DNA from: Rotaria socialis
Taxonomy: Eukaryota; Rotifera; Eurotatoria; Philodinida; Philodinidae
Direction of reading: 5' to 3'
NCBI GenBank assembly: GCA_905331475.1
Contig: CAJNYU010002338.1
Location: 1 to 64,000, forward strand
DNA length: 64,000 nucleotides
Position numbers and translations under genes: made by a program. Of this stretch, positions 35,847 through 49,671 are shown in pieces; position 1 is the first letter of the stretch, and each line of letters opens with the position of its first letter. Below the pieces are notes generated by a model. That model was given only the letters and a program-made list of their open reading frames with translations, searched no databases and was not told the DNA's origin.

Positions 35847-38800
35847 CTATTTACTGTTATTTACTTGTGGATGTAAAGCTTCTTTTACTAATTGTTCATA
35901 TTGACTCAAATCGAAATGTTCTCGTTCATTAACTGAAAGACTTCGATATTGTAATTGCAATAGATTCAAATAATCTTGTTCAGAATATTCTAACCCATGT
36001 TCTGCGATAGTATTAAGAATTTCTTCTGGTTTTATTGCATATAACGATTCATAATATCGATGAGCACGCATCAATTCAGCATCACCAACTGTTTGAATTT
36101 GTGTTAACGTTTGTTCAATAGAAAATATATTTCGGCACATTTTCGTTACACCTAATGTATTTATACGATTGAATCGTGGTGATGAACGAATTAAAATTGT
36201 TGCCAAAACAAAACCGAGGCCTTGAAATAAAAATGAAAACTTCTTTTCATTTAACGAAGAACTTAATGTTTCTTGTAAATGTGTTAAATCACGGTTTAAT
36301 GACATGATATTTTCATCATGATCCGTATCAATGGCATATGCATAATGTGAAGTATTACGAAAAAATAATGATAAATGATAAAAACAATGTAGACGAATTT
36401 CCAGAAATAAAACAAGTAATATATCATAAGATAATGTTAATGTTGTTTTCATTGCATTTGAGAAGATTTCTAAATTTATACGCGATAATTTTAATTGATC
36501 ATAATGAGATGAATTTTGTTTAATTGAACGTGTTGTGAAGCCGAATGGAGCTAAAAGAAAAACAAACGATCGATAAGTTATCTCTTCAAATTATTATTTG
36601 GAATAGCTAAACAACACCAGTACTAATATATGACCTAGAAGGAATCGCTGCGTGCTGTGTTCGATAATATATCATCGATCAAGACATTTTATTTCACTAA
36701 CGAGTAAACCTGTACAGAGCGAAAAATCTGATGAATACATAGATATTTTTCTTATTGGAATATGTTGGACGGTATGAAAATACAATATAAATCCCGTGAA
36801 TACATTAGCACAAATATGAGATCAAATAGAAACAAAGTTTTTTTTGTTGTTTTCCTTTATATTGCTTTTGTGTGACATCTAATTAATCTCAAAAATTTTA
36901 TTTTTATTACTTCTTTTAAGATCTTGTACAATTATGCAAAGATTTTTCAGATATTTAATTTAATAATAATTGTTAGATACTAGCATGGATTTCATTCAAT
37001 GAAATCGAAGAAATGAAATGCTGGGATTTTATAGACGCGTTTTAGTTTTCAAGGACACATATACAGATGATTAAGTGATTTCAACATCATCTTTCGACTA
37101 TGACTAGTCCTCGATGTATTAGAAAAAAGAAAAGCTTAAAAAATATTAATTTTCTTTATGTGATATGTTTCATAGATATCGAATTATTCTAATAGAGATC
37201 TACTATTTCAAGAAATGGTCATATTTTTGAAAGAAACATCTTATTTTAGAAAAATGCTGAAAACATCAAATATTTGTACCTGCTGTTTGTGTTAATGCAT
37301 CAAGATACTTTGTATCATTTAAACATTTATCTAATACATCAAAATAATATATTAATTTACAATATAACCAATCGACACTTTCATGAATAGTTGCTAATAC
37401 TTCAATATGTTTATAATTCGTACAAATATCATCGACACTCATTTCATTTTGACTAAAATTAATTAATAAAGTCTCAGTTTCTTTTGCTTGTCGAAAACGT
37501 ATATTTTCAACATTTTCATTGTCATTGTCATTGTTTGTTGAGTGCTGTTCTGTAGCCATACGTATAAATGCATCAAATGCAGGCATTGTCCTTAAATGAC
37601 GATTTATATCGGGATCTTTAACCCATTCATTTGAATAAATTGATATTCCATTTGAATCATTTTTTTCAACAATTGATAAAAATAATTTATAGCAAGATTC
37701 CCGATGTTTAAATAAAAGATCAACTATTGCTTGGCAAAAATCATCTGCATACGGTGGAAGACATTTAACTAGCGCACATAATTCTTCACAAGATTTAAAT
37801 ATTAAATAAGTTGATTGAAGAATAGGTACAGACAGTTTAAGTTGTTTTTGTAATACTGATGGAATTAATTCCACTGAACGATTTCGATCAGTGATTGTTG
37901 CTGTTGATGATGATACTATTTGAGCAGATTCTCGAATATCTTTTATAACACGACCAATAAAACGGTCACGAATGAACTCGGTTAATTTTCTAGAAACAAA
38001 TTGCAAATGATAATTCTACAAAATTAAACGAATGAACCAATTTCTTGTCATTTCAATTTTTCCGGTACTGTCTCTCATTTTATTTTACATATATCTATCA
38101 ATGAATATTTTATTGGATATTAACAAAGACAGACAGATAACTGTTTATTAGCTAATAAGCAGTTACTATTAATTGCAAGAAGTAAAAAGAATTGAAACTC
38201 ATGATAAAATTAATCTCAAATTTATGTAGCAGTATACTATAGAAAGGGCAGATTTAATTACACAGGCCTCGTTCGATTTCGAATTACTATGTTTATAAAC
38301 TTCAAATAGATCTGACCTTGCAGTAGAAAAGTGATGAAACTAAGTTGAAGAAAACAATGTAATTTTACAAGGAAATTATCTTATGAAGACGATGTATCTG
38401 CAAGAATTTTAGATTTTCACTCCCAACTTTTAACATATTTTATAAAGTACCTCAATCATTTTCTTGTAAATTTCACATAAACTAAGAGTACTTTTAAAAG
38501 AATTCAAATTTTTTTCAAACCCTCTATTGTCATTTACAATATTATTCTATTAAAGAAATTTATCTGATAATCTTTACATTAATGGCAAGTCTTCTACGAC
38601 AGAGAAAAAGCCGTGCGTTCTTTAGTGTTGAATCTGTATCAAAAATTTGTTTTTTTTTGGTTGGTTCCGATACAATCTCAGAATAAAATATGATTTTCTG
38701 TTCTCGCTGTATAAAAGTCGTACAGTCACATAAATCTTGATGTTTGAACTGCTAAAAACTCTTTAACTGGTAGAAATCTTTTATTTCTTGTTGAATAAGA

Positions 38801-39885
38801 AAATATCACTTGAAATTCTTCGCATCACAAATTAGTTTCATTGTTTGTGACGAATTCGTTAATTGTAAAAACATTCTCTCGAATATCTAATGAAACAAAG
38901 TGACAATAACTTGATTAAAACTATTAATCTAGAAATTTGTTTGGGTCTTTTCTCTATATATAAATTTCAAATTGAATATATGAAAATAAACTGAATTTAT
39001 GCCATTCTCATCTTTTTATTATAAATTCTATCGAAATATATTGAAAGCTTCAGAAGATTTAAATTACAGACAATACTTCTACACAGTTCAATATTCACTA
39101 TGAATTTGAAGTTTCATTGCGATTCGTCTTTTTTTTTAATGATCACTAAAATATAAATTTGATCAAATTTATCGAATAAAGAATTGACTTAAAAACTGAA
39201 GAACTCGATTTTTTCAAAGCAGGAACAAAATATTCAAAACAAATCATTTAGCATAAGCTTAATCGTATTCATAAACGAAAGATAAGCACAAAACTATAGT
39301 TTCTATATTGGATCACGAAAGAGAAATTTCAGTCGTATTTGTTTTTTTGACTGAGAATGATATCTCGTACCTGTCAAGAATACGTTTCGTTGGATGTAAT
39401 TTATAATTTATATCAATATCTTCAATTATTCTTTGAATAACATCATGTACAGCTGTAATATTTCGATAATTTGGTTTACATACATATTGTTTATATGCAA
39501 TAGTAGATTGTTGTGTTTTTGATGCCTCTTGTTTAATAATAAAACGATTTTGTTCGTGTAAATATGATTTCATTGAATGAAATTGTGCTGAATGAGAAAA
39601 TTCAAAAAGACGTGGGATTTGCTGTGAACGCGGTGGTATAGGTTTTTTCATCAAATATTGTGAAAAGTCAATCAATGATGAATGATTCGTATAATCAGTT
39701 GAATTTAATGTCGATGAAGAATTAAATGACAATGTATCAAGTGTATTATTATAGTCAACATATTCAAATAAAACATCACTCAATACTTGTTGGAGAGTTT
39801 CCCAAACGAAATCTATTGAGAATATATAAGGAATTTCAAATTGTATTTCACTTGGAACCGTTGTGTATTCTTCTGATTTGCAATC

Positions 39886-39916
<31 letters not shown>

Positions 39917-41860
39917 ATAGATTTATTCCGTACTCATATTAAAATATGTTTTGTACTATGTAGCTGCTTACATATTCTAGGTATTGCGACTATAGAGTCA
40001 AAAGTCAAATGTCGTGTTCATTGTAAAATTAGATTAAAAATAGATTCTGACTGTATTCTCCTCTATTTAATATATACGCAAACATAGCTCTAGTAAGGTA
40101 TGATAACTGTTAAAAGATTTATCGTCATAGAAAAACGGCAAATGTTTTTTAGACTTTGTGTAACACAGATATCTAGAATGTGAAAAATATTAGTCATTGT
40201 AAATAAAACTCATTAGTCAGAAATAAATGTTCAATTCGATTGAATGTAATATTTGGCAGAAATAAAAACAAAGAATTGTGTCATTTTACTATGAATATGT
40301 CTTAAACGATAACATACGTAAATATTGGTTTCATAAAAAAGATTTGTTTTATACTTCAATTTTTGGTTGTTTAGCTTTCATTTATTTCTACTCTTCATAA
40401 GATTAATTTCTTTGAGATTCAATTCCAACAAAGTTAAAATGAGAAATCTCGATTGATTATTGAAAACAATCTTCAGAAGTCAACTTAAATTTTGACTCCT
40501 GCATATCACAACTATCAAAGAATAATCTTATTTTTAAAACTCCAACTGATCACACTTTCACTAGTACTATGATAAAATTAAAATAATATATAAAGCTTAT
40601 TATTCTAACTTCTAAATTTAATTGAAAGCTTTATCATTTTTCATTGACCTGAAAACTTTTTACAGTTAATTAAAATTGATTTAGAAACAAACCATTTTGT
40701 TTTTGTCTCGTAAGATATTCTTGTTGTTGAATTTGCGTAGGCGCTTGATGATCTTGCAATAGTTTTAATATACTTATTAAATATTCCGTATTTTTTACAA
40801 CAAGTTTAAATTGTTCATAAACAGTTTCTAATAAATCTCTTAAACAATCAGTACTATTAAAAATTAACCTTTGGTTTAAATTATTTGATAAAATCGTATT
40901 ATTATCAATAATATGTTGTGTTGTACGTAAAACGATAAGATATAATTGTTCATGAAATTGTTTTTGTATAAAATCAATTGTTTCATTTAAATCTGATAAA
41001 ATTGATAAGGATTGCAAAAGAACATCTAAATATATATTTGATGTTTGATTGCGTATATCAACTAACATATATTTATCTGGTATAATTGCTAATGATTGAG
41101 ATTCAAACGATAATTTTCCTTGTTCAAATTCTTGATCCAGTTGTTTTCTTAGTAACCGATTTTCTCTTGAGGGTGTTACTGAATTTTGATCACTTTTATT
41201 TAATGTTGATGATAGATTTTTATTTCCAAGTATATCTCGAGATGGTTTAGCAAATAATTGATAAATTAATTCAAAACGTAATTGGTCTGCTAATGTTACA
41301 CGTTCTTCTTTGATTTGTAAATCAATATGAGATAATGCATTAATTAAACGTAATTCTTGATATTCTTTTGCTTTTAATAGAAGTAATGACGCATGAATAT
41401 ATAAACGTTTGCTTAAATAAAATTCTAAACGTGATGGAACAAGTTTTAATTCATATATATTTAAATAAATTCGATCTAAAGCATTTTGTTCTGATGTCGA
41501 CAACCATAATTTACGAATATCTTGTCGTTTTAATAGTAATAAATTTTTACATTCCTGTAAACATTCACGAATATTTTCTACGCGAATTTTTGATTGTTGT
41601 ATAGAAGTATATAAGTCAGAAAAATTTGCTATTAATTCTGTTAAATCTGTTGTTGAAGATTTTATGCAACGTTCAATATTTGTATTTGAACGTTGAAAAC
41701 GATCTTGAAAAAAACGAAGCTGTTGTTCACGAACCTATATTTTTAGAAAGGTTATATGACAGTGTAAGAAACGACAAAAAAATGACACCTCAGTATTTGT
41801 ATTTAAATTTAAGTCTCGCAGTATTTTCATCAATATAAACGTTGTTGATTGACGATCCAT
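35847..41860 (-). CDS. EXOC4: Exocyst complex component 4 (SEC8)
   Basis: Five exons keep frame: 41860-41789, 41734-40693, 39884-39371, 37989-37280, 36550-35847, giving 1,013 residues against 974 in human EXOC4. The N-terminal Sec8 region has LYTSIQQSKIRVENIRECL and CKNLLLLKRQDIRKLWLS. The middle contains KKPIPPRSQQIPRLFEFS and YVCKPNYRNITAV, matching the human FKFES and FVCKPGARNITV segments. The C-terminal helical bundle includes LEIRLHCFYHL, FSFLFQGLGF and VTKMCRNIFSIEQ. SEC8 is a core subunit of the octameric complex that tethers secretory vesicles to the plasma membrane. Three introns are long for this window (808, 1,381 and 729 bp). An AAAT repeat abuts one acceptor. No lesion was seen. 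Confidence 0.95.
39886..39915. repeat. (AAAT)n microsatellite at an EXOC4 splice acceptor
   Basis: About seven tandem AAAT units lie in the intron of the EXOC4 gene immediately upstream (gene sense TTTA) of exon 3, forming part of its polypyrimidine-like tract. Confidence 0.85.
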
Positions 41861-44800
41861 CTTTATTTTATTTTATCGGTATAATGAAAACAACAATACT
41901 TAACAAGTTAGTAAATGCACCTACAAATTCAATGAATCTCATCCCATCCCATCAATAAACAATCGATCGATCGATCAATCAGTTCTGTTTCCATTGGTTG
42001 ATTTTGGTCCAATGATCTATTCCGTATGATTCTCCGTTTCCTATGAAACTATAAAAAAGTATGCAGCGAACTCTTGTCATTGCCATGCTACTGATGTATT
42101 AAAAACAAGATTTAGGATGCAAAACAATTTTTCTGAGAAAAACACTTTTAAGAGCTGGAAAAATGTAAACAACAGATAATAGGTATGTGATGCACATCGT
42201 CTTGTACCTTTTTGCTGAGAGAAACTATTACATAAATGTATTGTTGTCTGATAAATCATCGAATACATTCATTCATTTACTACAATACGGTTCGCTCTTT
42301 TTTTATCTATTGATGAAATATTGATTGAGGTTTTTATGCATTTTTCCAATGATTGAAGCCGAATAAATGGTATGCTGCAATTTTTCGCAATGAAGAGCGA
42401 GGAGTATGATATGATGATATCGTTGATGATGGAGAGCTTAATTCATTTTCAAATGTAAGTAAAAAAAAGTCAGTGAAGATCGATATGCTTCAGTAAATGA
42501 AGATTTGGTCACATCATTCACAATATAGTATGCGGATATGACAACCAAAGACATGATAAAAGAAATGTCTATGTTCATCAAGAAAAGAGCAATAGTAAAT
42601 TGCAAATTGAACATAACATAATAGTAGATTATCGTCGCACTTCATAACAAACATTTCCTATTGAATCATAACTATTTGATGAATGATTCAAGATTACTGT
42701 AAAATAGACCACTCCTTTTTTTATATTGTTGAATTTAAAGAAAAAAATTTCTTAAACTTTCTTCAGAAATAAGTAATCGAATGTGGTATATCTTATACAA
42801 GTTGCCTGACAATGTGTCAACTTGATGTGAGAGGTTTCAGTTGGTGTGGATCCACAAAGTAATAACTATAAAGTATCGCCTATCGTCAAATGAACGAATA
42901 TTATTTTCGTCGAGTTAGAACATTTTCATCACTGAAAATACATCGTTTAAAAGAATGAATAGGAAATCTAAATATGTGTTTGTGAATGTTATAAGATGTG
43001 CGAAAAATGATGAACAAATATTTTATTGCACATTATCTCGAAACTCTATGAATCGTAAAAAAAACGCGAGTAGATCAGGAAAATATGACATAAAATTTGA
43101 TTCTCTCATGATTTTTCAATGATGATCATTTAAATAATACTAAAAGCATCAGAATGGTTCTTATTCTGGGCATATTTCACGGCTTACAATGAAAAAACGA
43201 TTAAAAATGCATTGATTTTTCAAGTCTTAATTAAATATTTTCCTGATGTTGAAAAATCCGTAGATTCGAAAGAGTGCTCACATTTTCTTTTCGATTTATG
43301 TAGTATTTCTTTTCATTAAGATTTAATTAAGGACACCCTGTTTCATTTATTGGTAAATATCGACTATCGTCATATCAATGCCATAGTCTGTTGGTCTTTA
43401 TGTAATTTCACTTGACATTCCAGCAAGCTTAATGCTCCATATGAATCCTGAAATATCATTAATGATACCAGTGATTACTGTATATTTGTGAAATATTGAA
43501 ACAGCTCAATAGATTTAACATAGAGAATGTATCCAACCTCTGATGGATCTATTGTATCTTACTGTTGGAGCGATATTTCTTTCTTTTTGTTTTTTGTAAG
43601 TTCCGAGAATGTTCTATTTGATTTTAGTTAGTTACGCTTGCAACTCATCTAACAGTACTGAACTATTTAGTGTTGAAACTCAAATTAGAAACAAATAACC
43701 ATTCGATCTTTTGGAATATCTTGCTCTAAGGCTACATAACGCATTTTTAGTATTGATGTGAAAGGCACATAGCAAATAATGAATCGCATATTTTTTTAGA
43801 AGCAATCATATTTTTGTTGTAAAAAAACAACGAATCTAGAAAGAATCTGAAAATTCCATAATTTTTCAGCATTCTCCAGACCTTTGATCATTGAAAATCA
43901 ATACCAATATGAAATCTCACTCCAAATAGTCGTTAAGATTAAGTACACAGAAAGAGAGCAATCTATTCAATTCGGATTATATCGAATTTTTGTTAAATTT
44001 AAATAGAATCTTTCGATACCTGGACCATCTATAATTAATAAACGATGACGACGATAGAGACTCTATAACAATTAATCCTTGCAAAAATAAATCGATTCTT
44101 CGCTAATCTTATTTTTTATCTAGGTGGCTTATCATGGTATAGATAGCTATATTTCCGAGTATGCGAAGTAAATTTTGGCACATCAAATAACTCTTTAAGT
44201 TTAAATTTAAGGTATTGGCTACATTTATTTCGGATAAAATTTTACTTATCAAGTACTTTACATAATAACTAAAAATATCGTAATGTACTTCAATTATGTC
44301 ATACTCAAACATACATCGGCAATACTAGGCGACTGCAAATTTCTTTTACAACTATCAATCAAATTTTTGAGATGCTTTTCGCATAACTTTTTAATTAGAT
44401 GATAGTATCATTTTCTGTGATATCTAGTATGTAAAATTCTCCAAAGAATGATCAGCCAATATTTAATATCTAACTTAAAATTTCTGTTTTTTTACGCAAG
44501 TCATCATATTTTATGAGCACTACTTCTTTTTTGAATCAAATCGGTCCTATTTAAAGTGACTATATGTATGTTATGTATTCAAACAGCGAACAATCTATGA
44601 TGAATCAATAATTTTAAGTGTTTCTTGATATTTTAATTTTATTTTTTGAATTTGAGACTGGCTTCAGTCGAAGCTGTATTTAGAGGATAAATTCTATTGC
44701 TAAATAAATTGCGACATTGTCTCAATAATTGACAGTATATTTTCACAAAGACATATCTAACAGAATATAAAAAGAAAGCTAAAGAAAAAGAAGTTACGGT

Positions 44801-45649
44801 GTAATATGACACCATTACAAAGTAGTGTTTTTTTTATCTAACAACCAATAAAAAAAGATCTGATATACTAGGTGTATTATTTTGTTCTATACATCTGTTT
44901 TTCTCAATTGATATCTTCTTCTAATCACTATTAAATACATAAAATAATCTTATTATTGCAGGAGTCTCAAAAGTACTGACGCGAGAGAAGAAATGACATT
45001 TCTTTGTTATCTTCTTATCTATTGTATTCTATTTTTTGTCGAACAGAATGTTCTTTTGGTTCTTAAATGAATGATCAAATTAAAGATAGTTATCAGTAAT
45101 GAAACAATATTCAGAACAAAATATTTCCATTTTTCGACTGAAATAAAAGTTTGTTTGAATTACAATTTCATCTAGCAACAATATAGCTTTTACTTTAGGA
45201 GAAGACAAGCCATTAAATCTTGTTAGATAAATACCTAAATATGACAATCTCAATTTATTGAGGGAAATCTTTTAACAGTAATTCCTAATACATAAAAGAC
45301 TCTTATAAAAATCAATTTTGAATTGCTAACATAAAGTTTATTATTGAAAACATGAAAATAGAAAAAGTAGCATTTCATCAATTAGGGTCTAACAACTAGT
45401 AACTCTTTTGGTAACAGTTCATTTGAATATGAAACAGACAATCAAACGATGGCATTCACAATCAACTTAGAAACACTTTTGTGTCGGTTGTTTACTTTTT
45501 AAAACAATTAGAAATTAAATTTTTATGTTGATCTATATTAAATTTACGATACACATTATCTAAATTAAAGTAGCTTTAAATCAAATTAAAAAACCTTCAT
45601 CAGAATTTTTTATAGATAGCGTAGGCATGATATTACTTATATTGATTGC
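41861..45649. other. 3.8-kb intergenic stretch
   Basis: AT-rich. An ATCGATCGATCGATC run at about 41962-41976 lies just upstream of the EXOC4 start. Short frames at 42077-42268 (-) and 44109-44312 (-) have no recognised domain. No transposon ends were seen. Confidence 0.4.
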
Positions 45650-45925
45650 TAAAAAAGAATCTAATTAGAATACCTTTTTCGAGACAATTAGAGTATAATT
45701 AAAAACTTGAGAATAAGCTTCTTCGAAAGCAGGGCTGTTGCATGATACCCATGAAAAAATCAGTTGGCTTTAANATCTAAGAAAAAAAAGTCGAACTCTT
45801 TCAATTATGATGCAACTCAAGGGGGGGGGGAGGGATTGACGGGTTCTCGGGTTTTGGAATCCCATGGAAATCCTGGAATCAAATAGAAATCGAGGGAATC
45901 CAATGAATATCCAAAGAATATTTAA
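45650..45925 (+). repeat. GGGATTC-type dispersed repeat, copy 1 (interrupted by n at 45774)
   Basis: 45650-45773 is matched in reverse complement near 61690-61795, including CAGGGCTGTTGCATGATACC. It is followed by a G-run (GGGGGGGGG near 45822) and a degenerate GGAATCCCATGG-type array to about 45925. The order of parts matches the copy at 61555-61795, so one element family is represented, here joined at a single N. Confidence 0.65.
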
Positions 45926-46096
45926 ATTAGATGTCTAAACAACACTGAAATAATAATTCATGCTCATTCATAACAAATATCACTTCGTTCATTTAATAAT
46001 TAGTTTATCACCCGACTCGTTTAATAAAATAGACAAGTAACGCGGCGTAAACGTCGCTGACCCTCTACTGAAAGAATGTGACATTGTGGAGCATAC

Positions 46097-46266
46097 TGTT
46101 TCAAACCAACTAACAAGGAACCTACCCAGGTCGAACATACACGGTCGTATACGACGGTAAATCGCCGTATTTGGCCGTATTACATGGCTCCGTATTACGA
46201 TCGTAAATCTNAGTAAGCTTCCATTTCTTTTCAAAGTTTGTTTCAAACCAACTAACAAGGAACCTA
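46097..46266. repeat. Palindrome-rich segment between 28-bp direct repeats (n at 46211)
   Basis: TTTCAAACCAACTAACAAGG and flanking bases occur at 46097-46124 and again at 46239-46266. Between them lie CCGTATT motifs and two perfect 12-bp palindromes, GTCGTATACGAC (46144-46155) and TTACGATCGTAA (46195-46206). An N at 46211 marks a contig join. The arrangement fits either an insertion present in one haplotype or an unmerged overlap. Confidence 0.5.
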
Positions 46267-46342
46267 GTATTACTATGCATAGGTAGAAGGATGTAACTTG
46301 GTGGAATAGTGTGTAAACGTATATGTATATGTATATAATCAA

Positions 46343-48056
46343 ATTCCTAAAAACTCGAAGAAGTACCGTCTACTCATAAAGAAAATCTTCATATCTTGTC
46401 CTGGGAGGTATCTCTCACCACCTCGGTTGCTGATATAATAAGGTTGAGAATTCTTCAAAATATTATTTTGTTTCGAGAAACTTTGTACATCATCAATTGA
46501 ACTTCAATCTGAATTCGAATGGAAACGAAGAAAAAATAACTAATATATGTTAGATATATATTGGTACAGCTCATTTATTTTCCAAAATATAAATCAATCT
46601 CCTATGAAAATGTATTCATTAGTTTCATTAAGCAACATTATTGTTATCGTAGCCATTACATTCTTTACTATTAATCATATGATGATAGAAAGGAAACAGT
46701 TTTTTCATAACATGTGTCTAAGTAAAATTTTTATAATGTATTTGTGTTTCACGTAGCTTTTAGTAGGTAAGAGACGCAATTCAACAAAAGGTAATCTTGT
46801 TATTTGATATAGCATGTTGTTGAAAATAATATCATTGCCTCTTTTATTTGATTTCAATAAAAAATGACTTTCAACGAATAAATTAATGTAATTAGTATTC
46901 ATCAGAAAATAATGAACAGAAACAGCTTTATTGTATCTTTTTCAATAAAAAAACTAAAAGTTATTCCAAATATACCTGTGTACGATTCGTGCCAGTTACT
47001 AGAAGCACTGTCAAAAGATTGATTAGAATTATCGATATATCTAACCCACATAATAATTATAATCTAATGTGCTTACATAATAGGTATGATGTGATAGTAG
47101 CTAAATGTTTGATTAGAGATTTACATTTTATATTCTTATAATATCTGACTTTCAGTAAATTGCTAATTTGATCACAGTTTAGATTAGAAAATGAATATAT
47201 TATGAAAAGTTAATCAATCGAAACGCTTACAAAAATATTGTATTTCAAATAGTTGAAACACTATATGCACCTGCTATCAAATGACAAATAAACCATTTAG
47301 AACCTTAGCTTTTTTTAAGTCACTTGCCCTTATATTTATTGTTATGGTACACTTAAATCTTGGTGTATTCTTTTGGTTTATTATATATATATATATATAT
47401 TGTCGTATCATGTAATTACTACATTTGGATTGCTATTTGGTTGCAGTTCAATTTTCACGTCAAATGAATTTTCTTAAAAATGCTCGAACCCCTTACGCAG
47501 ATATTTTCAAATATTATATAAAAGATTTTATTTTTAGAATCCTTTTTTGTTTTTAAAGAAATTAACTAGCACAAGTATACAGTAGAACAATTGAACAATG
47601 AATAGCATTATATCTGTTTTCATTTTCAATGTGTTCTTTTGATTCACTTGCTATGTATTTCTGGGAAAAGACTTTTCTTTGATTCACTTTCGTCAAAGAC
47701 ATGAATTCATATGAAAGCCATGATGATATCATGATTCTTGTGAATTTAACTGAAGTACACACTACTGTATAAATATTATGCATTACAAATTATACATTGC
47801 AAATAAAAACAAGCGTAGCAATGGTTTAAATTATCGGATGTTGGTTTGTTCGATTTTAAACTCATGAGCTGATTAAAAAGATATCAGTTCTAGACACATA
47901 AATGTTAAATAAAAACACACCAGTTTGTAAAGAAATTACATGCATTCGATACTATATAATATAACTAAATATGTCATATTAGTGATAATCATGCTTATTT
48001 ATTTATTTTAGAGCAGCTAGTGCTAAAGACATAATAATTATCAATATCAAAAGTAT
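46343..48056. other. Intergenic stretch, nothing recognised
   Basis: AT-rich, with a short TA run near 47382-47400. Short frames at 46547-46756 (+), 46705-46902 (-) and 47562-47783 (-) have no domain. Confidence 0.4.
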
Positions 48057-48296
48057 TCAATAGTTTCGAAAATCATGAGAAAAACAATCAACTCGACCAA
48101 TAGCGTAAAACCCATTCAAAATGTGATCTTGCTTCAGTCCATATGCTTCTCGCTCCTTGGAGTTAACTGATTCGTAGTAAAGGCGAAACAGTATTGAACC
48201 TAAAAATAGCATAAAATATGTTTTAGCTGGTAGTATTGGAATCATTTCTGCCTCACAATCAACCGCTTGTGAATGCAACTTTATTCATCCCATCTC
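48057..48296 (-). CDS. Possible C-terminal exon of an unknown gene, cut by assembly gap
   Basis: From the gap edge toward 48057 the minus strand is open and less AT-rich than its surroundings, and reads in part AKTYFMLFLG, FRLYYESVNSKEREAYGL and NGFYAIGRVDCFSHDF before a TAA. TATTTTTAG near 48200 could be a splice acceptor, in which case only the last 46 or so residues are coding. The upstream part would lie in the N gap. I recognise no family. The balanced composition makes a real exon plausible but not certain. Confidence 0.35.
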
Positions 48297-49111
48297 NNNN
48301 NNNNNNNNNNNNNNNNNNNNNNNNNNNNNNNNNNNNNNNNNNNNNNNNNNNNNNNNNNNNNNNNNNNNNNNNNNNNNNNNNNNNNNNNNNNNNNNNNNNN
48401 NNNNNNNNNNNNNNNNNNNNNNNNNNNNNNNNNNNNNNNNNNNNNNNNNNNNNNNNNNNNNNNNNNNNNNNNNNNNNNNNNNNNNNNNNNNNNNNNNNNN
48501 NNNNNNNNNNNNNNNNNNNNNNNNNNNNNNNNNNNNNNNNNNNNNNNNNNNNNNNNNNNNNNNNNNNNNNNNNNNNNNNNNNNNNNNNNNNNNNNNNNNN
48601 NNNNNNNNNNNNNNNNNNNNNNNNNNNNNNNNNNNNNNNNNNNNNNNNNNNNNNNNNNNNNNNNNNNNNNNNNNNNNNNNNNNNNNNNNNNNNNNNNNNN
48701 NNNNNNNNNNNNNNNNNNNNNNNNNNNNNNNNNNNNNNNNNNNNNNNNNNNNNNNNNNNNNNNNNNNNNNNNNNNNNNNNNNNNNNNNNNNNNNNNNNNN
48801 NNNNNNNNNNNNNNNNNNNNNNNNNNNNNNNNNNNNNNNNNNNNNNNNNNNNNNNNNNNNNNNNNNNNNNNNNNNNNNNNNNNNNNNNNNNNNNNNNNNN
48901 NNNNNNNNNNNNNNNNNNNNNNNNNNNNNNNNNNNNNNNNNNNNNNNNNNNNNNNNNNNNNNNNNNNNNNNNNNNNNNNNNNNNNNNNNNNNNNNNNNNN
49001 NNNNNNNNNNNNNNNNNNNNNNNNNNNNNNNNNNNNNNNNNNNNNNNNNNNNNNNNNNNNNNNNNNNNNNNNNNNNNNNNNNNNNNNNNNNNNNNNNNNN
49101 NNNNNNNNNNN
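48297..49111. other. Assembly gap, 815 N
   Basis: A run of unknown bases. All long open frames that cross it are artefacts of the N run. The right edge is strongly G-rich (GGGGG runs at 49115-49155), which may be why the assembly broke. Confidence 0.99.
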
Positions 49112-49671
49112 CAATGGGGGTTGGGTCTGTAATGGGGACGGGGGGGAGGGGTAGGGCGCCGCAAAAATCTCGCTTTTAAACTTACAGACACTACCTGGCA
49201 TTACAGATATTATCAAGCATGGAAAAACTAAATAAGACTTTTCTACCGATCGATTTTTTGCAGCAAATTTCGCGCCACACGTTATGTATAGGTAAATTAG
49301 GCGAAAAATCATATGTGAGTTCCACATTTTAGCCCCAAAGGGGCAGCGCTAACAAGCTTTTTAAAGTAAAGTCAAAGTGCCACCCCTAGTCTCGCATTTT
49401 GTCGCATCAAAACCGGGAAAGATTCTATTTTTCAGGTGTTGTAGAGCAAGTGAAGCTCTACAAAACTGTATATGTGGCTATTCTTGGGAATTCCATATTT
49501 CGACGTTTTTTCTTTTCACACGAATGCACCGTATAATATGGGGGAATGTCAGATAAAAGAGATAATCTTATAAACAAATTATACATGAAACTACGATCTA
49601 CTATATTCAGAATGTAGTCAAGATCAGTAGCTACCAAATAATATATAATAAGTATATATAATAAATATGTT
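49112..49671. other. G-rich gap edge and unassigned sequence
   Basis: The first 45 bases are G-rich with several GGGG runs, a possible quadruplex-forming or minisatellite sequence. A GCCCC-AAA-GGGGC hairpin lies at 49332-49344. The composition is higher in GC than the upstream intergenic DNA, suggesting repeat or insertion origin. No coding segment was recognised. Confidence 0.4.

Noticed and set aside
35847..41860. Long EXOC4 introns as sites of nested genes
   Set aside because: I looked for open frames and transposon ends in the three long introns and found none.
48236..49327. Several ~300-codon frames crossing the N gap
   Set aside because: Nearly all codons are unknown; they exist only because N cannot form a stop.
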